Source: Algoriphagus terrigena DSM 22685
GTDB taxonomy: Bacteria > Bacteroidota > Bacteroidia > Cytophagales > Cyclobacteriaceae
DNA: 64,000 nt
Assembly: GCF_000429445.1 (NCBI RefSeq)
Contig: NZ_AUBW01000023.1
Coordinates: forward strand, 1 to 64,000
Direction: 5' to 3'
The stretch's first letter is position 1. Every line of letters starts with the position of its first letter. The translations under genes and the position numbers were made by a program. Below, one piece after another: positions 27,001 to 33,918 of this stretch. The notes beneath the pieces were generated by a model that had not been told where the DNA came from, did not search any database, and saw nothing but the letters and a program-made list of their open reading frames with translations.

Positions 27001-27032
27001 AAAAAAAAGCCCCTGAAATTAATCAGAGGCCT
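27001..27032 (-). terminator. terminator of tRNA-Pro
   Basis: Minus-strand GCCTCTGA-TTAATT-TCAGGGGC with one G-U wobble, followed by eight T residues. It sits 6 bases after the tRNA 3' end. Confidence 0.8.
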
Positions 27033-27037
27033 TAAAG

Positions 27038-27111
27038 TCGGGGTGGCAGGATTCGAACCTACGACCTCCACATCCCAAATGTGGCGCGATACCGGGCTAC
27101 GCTACACCCCG
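27038..27111 (-). tRNA. tRNA-Pro (anticodon TGG)
   Basis: Cloverleaf of 74 bases including discriminator A: acceptor CGGGGTG/CACCCCG, D arm with GCCCGGTATCGC, anticodon stem CCACA/TGTGG with loop TTTGGGA (anticodon TGG), T arm GTAGG-TTCGAAT-CCTGC. CCA is not encoded. A TATGTTTG -7 element lies about 50 bases upstream and a strong terminator follows. It is the intact end of a tandem array with three decayed copies downstream. Confidence 0.95.
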
Positions 27112-27159
27112 CTTTACTGTTAAAATTTCGAAGCCTAAACCCCTTTTTCTAACGGCATG

Positions 27160-27167
27160 CAAACATA
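27160..27167 (-). promoter_or_regulatory. -7 element for tRNA-Pro
   Basis: TATGTTTG on the minus strand matches the Bacteroidota TAnnTTTG consensus. It is about 49 bases before the mature tRNA 5' end, allowing a leader of about 40 bases. A clear -33 TTG was not found. Confidence 0.5.
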
Positions 27168-27277
27168 GCGATTTTATTTTTTGCTAAAAGACAGATGCCG
27201 GAAAATCTGTCATATTTTTTTCAACCGCCTTACACTCATGGATATAAAATTATCGGCAGTCAAAAAATTCAAGATAA

Positions 27278-27304
27278 TACGTAGTAAGTAAGTATAAATA
27301 CGTA
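27278..27304. promoter_or_regulatory. candidate nitrate-regulon operator upstream of moeA
   Basis: TACGTA at 27278-27283 and the near-perfect 7-2-7 inverted repeat TAAGTAT-AA-ATACGTA at 27289-27304, about 40 bases before the moeA start. The same half-sites recur before the porin, narK and nirB genes. Confidence 0.5.
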
Positions 27305-27341
27305 ATTTTGATTTACATTTAGCTACAATTAGGAAATCAAG

Positions 27342-28517
27342 ATGGTATCTGTCAACACTGCATTAGCTCTTGTCAACCAACATACGTTGGTGTTGCAGCC
27401 GAAAAAGCTGCCATTGGAGCTAGCGTTGGGTTATTTCTTGGCGGAGGACATCTTTGCACCGATTTCGATTCCTCCATTTCGTCAGTCAGCGATGGACGGC
27501 TACGCAATTACGTATGGGCAGTCCGACGCGTACGAAGTAGTGGGAGAGAGTAAGGCGGGTGATTTTCAAGAATTCGACCTAGCGGGCAATCGCGCCGTCA
27601 GGATTCTCACCGGTGCCAGGGTTCCTGATCTGGCTGATACGGTAGTCATTCAGGAGAATATCTGCAGGACGGGTTCCGAGATCCGGATTCAGCAGATGCC
27701 AAAGCCTTTTGCCAACGTCAGATGCGTGGGTGAGCAGGTCAAGGCAGGCGAACTGATTGCAAGAAAGGGCGCGAAGATTCAGGCCATGTTGCTTGGATTT
27801 TTAGCGGGATTTGGAATTGCAGAGGTTTTAGTCATTAACAAACCCAAGATCAATGTACTCGTCACCGGGAATGAACTGCAAGCTGCAGGTACATCTCTCG
27901 GGCCCGGCGGCGTTTACGAAACCAGCGGGGTCACCATTAAGGCGATCTTAGCCGAGCAAGGCTTCCGTATCGAGCGTGTCGACCACGTCAGAGATGACAA
28001 GTTGGATACCGCGTTGGCTATCAAAGAGGCGCTCGATGCGGATGTGCTGCTGATCTCTGGCGGGATTTCGGTGGGAGACTATGACTTTGTGAAGGCTGGA
28101 CTGGAGATGAATGGCGTTCAGGAGCTTTTCCATCAAGTCAACCAAAAACCTGCCCGGCCGATGTGGTTTGGGAAAAAGGGAAAAACATTGGTCTTCGCGC
28201 TGCCTGGAAACCCGGCAGCAATGGTTACTTGCATGCAAGTCTATGTGTTGCCCGCGCTTCGCAAGATGACCTCCGCCAAAGCCTGTGATATGAGTTTGAG
28301 AAAGGGAACATTGGCAGGAGAGCTCAGTAATCCGAGCGGGAAAAGCCTTTTTCTATTGGCAAACGAGCAGAATGGTAACGTAAAGATCCTCGACAAACAG
28401 TCCTGCAATGCGCTGGGCTCCTACGCTCAGGCCAATGCCTTGGTGTATGTGGATGAGTCGGTTTCGAGGCTGGAATACGGAGATGCAGTCAATTTTCTCC
28501 CAATCAACAATTCTTAA
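27342..28517 (+). CDS. moeA: molybdopterin molybdenumtransferase MoeA
   Basis: Inserts molybdate into adenylylated molybdopterin to complete the molybdenum cofactor, cytoplasmic. Family motifs: PPFRQSAMDGYA near residue 45, GGISVGDYDFV (MPT-binding loop), QKPARPMWFGKKG and ALPGNPAA, then a C-terminal barrel domain. 391 residues is normal for MoeA. It is the first gene of a four-gene Moco/siroheme set (with mobA, cobA and the MoaC-MoaB fusion), 20 bases before mobA, and has a candidate regulon operator upstream. It serves the nitrate reductase at 33919. MoaA, MoaD, MoaE and MoeB are not in the window. Confidence 0.95.
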   Translation: MVSVNTALALVNQHTLVLQPKKLPLELALGYFLAEDIFAPISIPPFRQSAMDGYAITYGQSDAYEVVGESKAGDFQEFDLAGNRAVRILTGARVPDLADTVVIQENICRTGSEIRIQQMPKPFANVRCVGEQVKAGELIARKGAKIQAMLLGFLAGFGIAEVLVINKPKINVLVTGNELQAAGTSLGPGGVYETSGVTIKAILAEQGFRIERVDHVRDDKLDTALAIKEALDADVLLISGGISVGDYDFVKAGLEMNGVQELFHQVNQKPARPMWFGKKGKTLVFALPGNPAAMVTCMQVYVLPALRKMTSAKACDMSLRKGTLAGELSNPSGKSLFLLANEQNGNVKILDKQSCNALGSYAQANALVYVDESVSRLEYGDAVNFLPINNS

Positions 28518-28537
28518 TTTCGTTAGCAATAGTAGAA

Positions 28538-29116
28538 ATGATTCAACCGGAACTGTCAGCTTACATCCTCTGTGGAGGCAAAAGCTCCCGGATGGGAGAG
28601 GAGAAAGGACTCGTAGAATTCCAGGGGAAGCCTTTTGTCCAATGGATCTTGGAGGCGGTTTTTCCCCTTGTGGCAAATCCAGTCTTGGTCACAAAAAACC
28701 CTGCTTATGGTTCATTTCAGCTGGAGATGATCCCGGATTTGATCGAAGACAAAGGGCCGGTGGGAGGGATCTACACGGCTTTGGCCCATGCCAAAACAGA
28801 TTTTGTGTTGGTCCTCAGCTGCGATATTCCCAAGATCACGACGGAGGTGGTTTCTTTTCTGCTGGAAAAAGCCCAACAAGAACCTTCCAAGATCACCTTT
28901 CTCTCAGATGGAAAAAATGACTACCCGCTCATCGGAGTCTATCCAAGACAGTACATGGAGCCGTTTAGAATAGCAACGGAAAAGGATGAGCTGAAGCTCC
29001 GCCGATTGGTTGAAAGCCTCCCTCATCAGAAGATCGAACTGAATCCCAGAGGCACTGCTTCCCTCCAAAATATCAATACCAAAACTGACCTTATTGCCCT
29101 ATCTCAAACCTATTAG
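28538..29116 (+). CDS. mobA: molybdenum cofactor guanylyltransferase MobA
   Basis: Couples GMP to Mo-molybdopterin to give the MGD cofactor used by nitrate reductases of the DMSO-reductase family. The nucleotide-binding start is ILCGGKSSRMGEEKGLVEF with the G-G-x-S-S-R-M-G and K motif, and the metal-binding stretch VLVLSCDIPKI. 192 residues is typical. It lies 20 bases after moeA and 3 bases before the next gene, so is cotranscribed. Confidence 0.92.
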   Translation: MIQPELSAYILCGGKSSRMGEEKGLVEFQGKPFVQWILEAVFPLVANPVLVTKNPAYGSFQLEMIPDLIEDKGPVGGIYTALAHAKTDFVLVLSCDIPKITTEVVSFLLEKAQQEPSKITFLSDGKNDYPLIGVYPRQYMEPFRIATEKDELKLRRLVESLPHQKIELNPRGTASLQNINTKTDLIALSQTY

Positions 29117-29119
29117 AAT

Positions 29120-29926
29120 ATGAACAAGTCATCCAAATCCATCCCCCATCTTACGTTGATCGGTGCCGGGCCCGGTGATCCTGAATTACTGACTTTGAAG
29201 GCTGCCAAAGCACTTGAGCAGGCTGAAGTGGTGCTTTACGACGCATTGGTCACCGAGGAAATCCTTGATTTGGCTCCGAATGCAGTGAAAGTTTCTGTTG
29301 GGAAACGAAAAGGTGCCCATTCTTTCACCCAAGACGAGATTAACGAACTGATCGTGACCTATGCTCACGAGTTTGGATCTGTGGTAAGACTGAAAGGCGG
29401 CGATCCTTTTGTCTTTGGCAGAGGTAAAGAAGAAGAGGAATTTGCCGCGAAGCATGGGATCGGCACAACCGTAATTCCCGGGGTCTCATCCTGCATCGCT
29501 GTGCCGGCGGCGATTGGAATTCCGGTCACCTATCGGGGTACTTCGGAGAGTTTTTGGGTCATCACCGGCACCACCAAGGGACATGAACTGTCTGCGGACG
29601 TGGCTCTGGCAGCGCAGTCCACCGCCACGGTGGTTATCTTGATGGGCTTGTCCAAGCTGGAGGAGATCGTCAGGATTTACAAAGGACTGGGTAAAGCGGA
29701 TATGCCCATTGCCATCATTCAAAATGGTACCAGAGCTGACCAGCGGGAAGTAGTCGGCACGATCAAATCGATCCTGAAACTTTCGAAGAATGAAGCCATG
29801 ACAGGCCCCGCAGTTTTGGTGATCGGAGAGGTGGTTAATCTCGCTACGGTGAAGGCAATCTCGGACGAAAATTACGTGTTTGAGGACGAGTTTATTTTTC
29901 AAAACTTGGATGCATATCCTTTTTAA
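29120..29926 (+). CDS. cobA: uroporphyrinogen-III C-methyltransferase (siroheme synthesis)
   Basis: SAM-dependent methyltransferase that makes precorrin-2 from uroporphyrinogen III, the first step to siroheme needed by NirB. Family landmarks: LTLIGAGPGDPELLTLKAAK at the start, KGGDPFVFGRGKEE, IPGVSSCIAVPAAIGIPVTYRG, and ITGTTKGHE. 268 residues matches the SUMT class; no CysG-type dehydrogenase/ferrochelatase domain is fused, so those steps must be encoded elsewhere. Its place between Mo-cofactor genes ties it to nitrite reduction. Confidence 0.93.
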   Translation: MNKSSKSIPHLTLIGAGPGDPELLTLKAAKALEQAEVVLYDALVTEEILDLAPNAVKVSVGKRKGAHSFTQDEINELIVTYAHEFGSVVRLKGGDPFVFGRGKEEEEFAAKHGIGTTVIPGVSSCIAVPAAIGIPVTYRGTSESFWVITGTTKGHELSADVALAAQSTATVVILMGLSKLEEIVRIYKGLGKADMPIAIIQNGTRADQREVVGTIKSILKLSKNEAMTGPAVLVIGEVVNLATVKAISDENYVFEDEFIFQNLDAYPF

Positions 29927-30048
29927 AATGCTCACAATAAAAAAGATATGTCGTCTTGTGTTAATTGTAAGATGATCTATCTGATAAAGCAGCTGCATTC
30001 ATTTGTCGATGTGTCTTTGAGGTAGATTTTTAATCCCACGATTGATTC

Positions 30049-30930
30049 ATGGAAGACATTTCGGTCAACATTAGCTCGCTTCGGGAGGCCTGTGCCGAAG
30101 CGGTGATTTGCGTCAGTAAGTCCGAAACGATCCAAGCCATCCTTGATGGCCGGGTTCCAAAGGGAAACGTCTTCGAAATGGCCAAAGTCGCAGGGCTTTT
30201 TGCGGTGAAAAATACACACCTGAGCCTTCCAAACTCCTATCCAGTCCCGATCGAGTTCACCTGCATTGAGTACCGGATCGCAGACCTGGAGATTCATGTC
30301 TTGGTCAAAGTAAGATCTGTTTGCAAGTCCAACTTGGAGATGGAAGCGATGCACGGCGCTTCGATCACGGCTTTGACGATCTATGATATGCTGAAGCCCA
30401 TCGACAAAGGAATCCACATCCAGCAGATCAAAATTCTGGAGGAGCCTAACGAACAATCCAGACCTCAGCCGGGCCATCCATTCAATGCCGCGGTGGTGGT
30501 CTGCTCCAATGCAGTCTCGAAAGGAGTCAAACCAGATTCCGCAGGCCAGCTAATCCTGAAAAAGCTCCTTTCCCAAGGCCCAGAAATCACTTCCTATTCC
30601 ATCATTCCGGATGATTTGGATCAGATAAGAGCGCTTGCAAAGGAGCTTTCTACCAATAACCAACTGGTGATTTTCAGCGGAGGAACCGGTCTGTCTAAGA
30701 CTGATGTGACCACAGAAGCACTGGAATCACTTCTTGACCGCCGAATTCCGGGAATTGAAGAGGCCATCCGGCGCTATGGACAAAGTCTCACGCCCTACGC
30801 CATGTTTTCCAGGAGCCTGGTAGGGACAATCGGAGACTGTCTCGTGCTAGCCTTGCCGGGATCTACTAGAGGTGCCGGAGAGTCGATGGATGCGATCTTT
30901 CCGCATATCCTTCATGCTTTTAGACTGTGA
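30049..30930 (+). CDS. MoaC-MoaB fusion with altered MoaC residues
   Basis: A 293-residue two-domain Moco protein. Residues 1-140 resemble MoaC (cyclic pyranopterin monophosphate synthase accessory): KGNVFEMAKVAGLFAVKNT, NLEMEAMHGASITALTIYDM, KPIDKG. Residues 150-293 are MogA/MoaB-like: FNAAVVVCSNAVSKG, FSGGTGLSKTDVTTEAL, ALPGSTRGAGESM (MPT adenylyltransferase). The normal active-site stretch CHPL reads SYPV here, and KGDV reads KGNV, so the MoaC half may be inactive while MoaB looks complete. It is 123 bases from cobA and could have its own promoter. Confidence 0.85.
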   Translation: MEDISVNISSLREACAEAVICVSKSETIQAILDGRVPKGNVFEMAKVAGLFAVKNTHLSLPNSYPVPIEFTCIEYRIADLEIHVLVKVRSVCKSNLEMEAMHGASITALTIYDMLKPIDKGIHIQQIKILEEPNEQSRPQPGHPFNAAVVVCSNAVSKGVKPDSAGQLILKKLLSQGPEITSYSIIPDDLDQIRALAKELSTNNQLVIFSGGTGLSKTDVTTEALESLLDRRIPGIEEAIRRYGQSLTPYAMFSRSLVGTIGDCLVLALPGSTRGAGESMDAIFPHILHAFRL

Positions 30931-31016
30931 ACGGCGGCCGATACCAAGATTGAACGTCTTCATTAAGTGATCCATTAATCACATCCAAACTTCCGACTTC
31001 CATTCCTCCCGACATA

Positions 31017-32294
31017 CTATTCCTCCTTCAGGGAATGCTTAAAGAGGCTGGGAGTGACGATCAGCTGAGCCCATCCCCAGTTTTGGGTCTTTGCCGGGGC
31101 GATGCCACCTTTGAGGACAGTCATGCTTTCGGTATCGAAGTACTGCGAGTAGCCGACGTTTAGCTTGATGTTTTTCGCGATTGTCTTGGAGTAAACCAAA
31201 TCCAATTCTGATCCTAAATTCTTACTTAGGCCATCATTCAATTCAGCCTGAGCGGAGAAAAAGTGCACAAACGCCCCGATGCTCGAGTTTTTGCCGGTAG
31301 GCACCAAGGTCGTCAGGTAGAGGTCGTTCAAGCCCACATTGTTCGCGTGATTTCCTACATAAAAGAGATCCATATAGCCGTTGAACTTGTGGTTGGTGCC
31401 GTAAAGCGGGAAGAAGGAATTGGTCTTTTCGGTGGCCACTTGATCCGAACCGCTCAGCGACTCAAAACCCAGCGTGAAGGCTACTTTTCCGGGTTTGTAT
31501 CGCGCCTCGAGCATGTATTGATACGCTGTGAGGTCGGTTGTGGGAGCGGATTTTCCCGTCTGGAGATACGCCGAACCTGTCAGGGTAAACACCGACACAG
31601 GAAAGGTAAAGTAGGTACCGGTCGTCTGTCGGTAGTAGACACCGTCGGGTTGTGGAGTGGCACCCTCTGTATATTTCTGAAAACCGTTGTTCAAAAAGAG
31701 GAAACTTACAGAGGCTTTGTCCCAGGTTTTTTTGGCGTGCAGCATCTGCATCACTTTGTAAGTGTAAAGTCCCGTGATTGGAAAACCCGTCCCTTCATTT
31801 TTCTGATTTTCCTGGCTGTAGGCTACCGCAAGGTCAGTTTTGAAGCCATTTTTCGCAAAGGTGAGCATAGCTGCGTCATGAAATCTGCCCTGCATCGTCC
31901 AGTCCACTTCTCCAAGTATGCGTTGATCGTCATAGGAAAGCGTCTGTCTGCCGAGTTTCATCGACCAGTTTTCGGTGAAAGCATAGCTCAGCCAAGCTTG
32001 GAAAAGCGAGAAGGAGTGGTTTTCATCGTTGATCGCCAGCTGTCGGGTGTCTCCCCAGGTGCTGACATCCTGAACACTGAAGTAGACTTTAAGTTTGGAA
32101 TCCTGGTAGGCAAAGTTGAGGCGGGAGCGCTGCGTGACAAATGCGGCCGGATCGGCGCCGTCCGGAAGTGGGGCACCGAAACCGTGGCGGTACTCGAATC
32201 TTGGACGGATGTCTGCATCGAGGGAGAAAGTCTGTGCGTCGACTTCGAAGAATACCAGGAATGAGAGCGCGAGAGCGTAGAAGATTTTTTTCAT
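31017..32294 (-). CDS. alginate-export-like porin of the nitrate island
   Basis: A 425-residue outer membrane beta-barrel with signal peptide (MKKIFYALALSFLVFFEVDAQ). Repeated amphipathic strands, e.g. WSMKLGRQTLSYDDQRILG, fit the AlgE/Alginate_exp barrel fold. It starts next to a perfect 7-2-7 palindrome (32322-32337) shared with other island genes, so it probably serves nitrate or nitrite passage. Distantly like the barrel at 21411, which belongs to the same broad family. Substrate is an inference from position. Confidence 0.8.
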   Translation of the reverse strand: MKKIFYALALSFLVFFEVDAQTFSLDADIRPRFEYRHGFGAPLPDGADPAAFVTQRSRLNFAYQDSKLKVYFSVQDVSTWGDTRQLAINDENHSFSLFQAWLSYAFTENWSMKLGRQTLSYDDQRILGEVDWTMQGRFHDAAMLTFAKNGFKTDLAVAYSQENQKNEGTGFPITGLYTYKVMQMLHAKKTWDKASVSFLFLNNGFQKYTEGATPQPDGVYYRQTTGTYFTFPVSVFTLTGSAYLQTGKSAPTTDLTAYQYMLEARYKPGKVAFTLGFESLSGSDQVATEKTNSFFPLYGTNHKFNGYMDLFYVGNHANNVGLNDLYLTTLVPTGKNSSIGAFVHFFSAQAELNDGLSKNLGSELDLVYSKTIAKNIKLNVGYSQYFDTESMTVLKGGIAPAKTQNWGWAQLIVTPSLFKHSLKEE

Positions 32295-32321
32295 AATAGC
32301 TAGAATAGGTTGATTAAAAAT

Positions 32322-32337
32322 AAGTATAAATACTTAT
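32322..32337. promoter_or_regulatory. perfect 7-2-7 palindrome before the porin
   Basis: TAAGTAT-AA-ATACTTA, 28 bases before the porin start. A second inverted arrangement AATACTTA ... TAAGTATT follows at 32350-32374. The half-site is the same as in the moeA, narK and nirB regions. Confidence 0.55.
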
Positions 32338-32404
32338 AAAATCTAAGAAAATACTTACAAAAAATAAGTATTTATTCTAGCTGTAGGAAGATGATGAATA
32401 AGAA

Positions 32405-32427
32405 AGAGCGACGGATGGAGTCGCTCT
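32405..32427 (-). terminator. terminator of the nasC-rubredoxin operon
   Basis: AGAGCGAC-ggatgga-GTCGCTCT hairpin; on the minus strand it is followed by TTTCTTATT. It sits about 20 bases after the rubredoxin gene stop, as expected for the end of that transcript. The T tract is interrupted. Confidence 0.55.
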
Positions 32428-32447
32428 GGGGATTGTAGGAAGTGGAT

Positions 32448-33890
32448 TTACTCCGGTTGTTTGACGAATTTCTTTTTGACAAAGCTCGATTTGGGCGCTT
32501 CGCAAAGCGAACAGTGATAGGTGTCCGGAAGATCTTCAAAGGATGTGTCTGCGGGGATACCTTGAGACAGATCACCGTAACTGGTATCGTAAACAGTCAA
32601 ACATTCCCGGCATTGGTAGGCCTCCTTGATTTGCTGTTCCTTCGGTTTTGTGGGCTTCTCCGGAACGTTTTTCTCCTGACCCAATTGCTCAAAATAGATC
32701 TTACTCAGTTCGATGAGTAACTCCGGCAGGTCGGATTTATCGACTTCCTGCACGTACACGATGTATTCCTGCGTGTTGGGGTCAAAGTTTTTGGCATGAA
32801 GGAGATTGTAGGTGCTTCGGATCTTGACCCCGTCGAGCTGGATTGCGGGCTCGTTTTTCTCAATGATTATCGAGGTGAAATAATACGCCTTGCGGGTGTA
32901 GTCGGTGATGCCGAAGGTCAGCCCGTAGGTGCTGATGTCGTGCTTGTCAAAGTACGAGACTAAGTACTTTTTGAGCTTGATCGCGGACTTGTTGTTGACG
33001 GGCAGGTGCCAGTTGAGCTCCAGCATGGAGTGGCGGACGTTGATCCCGTATTTCCCGAGGAGCTTTTCCCATTCCAACTTATATTTTTCGACAATTCCCT
33101 TGATGATCAGTGATTTCCACGGGGTGATGGAGATCTTTCCGATCCGACAGTCCGAGCAGAGATCGCAGAGTGCTTTGAGGAAATCGATGTAGTACTTGTT
33201 GTTTCTCCAGTACAAGCCCATCCAGTAGCTGTCTGAGCCCACGCGATTGATCCCTTCGTAATAGGGAAAAGGGTGAAACGGCACTTCCAATGGTTTGTCT
33301 ACGGTTCGGTTGTTGAAGTCGCCGGCATCGTTGACCAGGTCAAAAAGGAACTCTACCGTCTCCGGCTCTTCCTGCAAGAGATCTTCGATAGCGGCCGCAA
33401 GCTTTGCCAAGTCCCAACTGTAGATCAGCGCCGGGTACATCTGGTTGGATTCCCAGTGCGGGAGTCGGACATACAAGTACCAATAGTCCTCGTGCTCTGA
33501 GGCAATGAAGTTGATATGGCCGGTGAAAAGCGGCACCAAGCGCTGTCTGGGATCAGTGATGTTGATCTTCAGCGTCGGCTGAGCCCGGAATTGCTCCAAG
33601 ATATACAGGTAGCGATCACTGGTCAGCCAGGGTGTGTTGGAGAGGATGTCGGAAGAAACGTAGGAAGAAACGATGTTTTCGGCGCCTTCTTCTTCGGGAG
33701 AGATGATCTGAAACTTGTCCTGTGGATCAATCTCAAAGTCCCCGTCTTCCTTGATAAACAGGATGTCCTGCCTCGAACCGAAGGAAATCGTGTCCAAGCC
33801 AGCGCCTTCGGCAATTTCAAGGATTTGCTTGAGCTCGGCAGGAGAGAGGACTCCGCCTTTGACGACTACTCTGGAAAATGTCTGTTTCAT
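32448..33890 (-). CDS. nitrite/sulfite-reductase-like ferredoxin-half protein with C-terminal rubredoxin
   Basis: A 480-residue cytoplasmic protein with no signal peptide. The N-terminus (SRVVVKGGVLSPAELKQILEIAE...SRQDILF) looks like the NIR/SIR ferredoxin-half domain, and the body has similar alpha/beta elements. The siroheme cluster Cys pattern C-x5-C...C-x3-C of NirB is not seen; a different set C-x2-C-x2-C (LCDLCSDCRIG) is present. The C-terminus is a rubredoxin domain: C427-x2-C430 (YQCRECLTVY) and C460-x2-C463 (HCSLCEAP), with the YDTSYGD/IPADTSFEDLP loops. It follows the nitrate reductase 28 bases after its stop, so it is probably an electron carrier for that enzyme. Confidence 0.82.
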   Translation of the reverse strand: MKQTFSRVVVKGGVLSPAELKQILEIAEGAGLDTISFGSRQDILFIKEDGDFEIDPQDKFQIISPEEEGAENIVSSYVSSDILSNTPWLTSDRYLYILEQFRAQPTLKINITDPRQRLVPLFTGHINFIASEHEDYWYLYVRLPHWESNQMYPALIYSWDLAKLAAAIEDLLQEEPETVEFLFDLVNDAGDFNNRTVDKPLEVPFHPFPYYEGINRVGSDSYWMGLYWRNNKYYIDFLKALCDLCSDCRIGKISITPWKSLIIKGIVEKYKLEWEKLLGKYGINVRHSMLELNWHLPVNNKSAIKLKKYLVSYFDKHDISTYGLTFGITDYTRKAYYFTSIIIEKNEPAIQLDGVKIRSTYNLLHAKNFDPNTQEYIVYVQEVDKSDLPELLIELSKIYFEQLGQEKNVPEKPTKPKEQQIKEAYQCRECLTVYDTSYGDLSQGIPADTSFEDLPDTYHCSLCEAPKSSFVKKKFVKQPE

Positions 33891-33918
33891 CTTTTTAGAA
33901 TATGGGTCATACTCAATT

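Larger units (their letters stand above)
26734..27037. repeat. 152-bp tandem repeat units
   Basis: Units start at 26734 and 26886, exactly 152 bases apart, and the next unit, which holds the intact tRNA, starts at 27038. The two degenerate units differ by one base in their compared length (an A/G at the terminator stem, 26877 against 27029). Each unit is tRNA-like sequence, a 40-base spacer and a terminator. A further, more diverged unit starts at 26578 (156 bases from the next). Unequal crossover duplication is the simplest origin. Confidence 0.85.

Noticed and set aside
26578..27111. CRISPR array
   Set aside because: Repeats are 152 bases, contain tRNA features and terminators, and have no variable spacers.
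29948..30025. 25-codon frame starting MSSCVNCK between cobA and the MoaC-MoaB fusion
   Set aside because: Too short, no hydrophobic or domain pattern; only a CxxC suggests anything.
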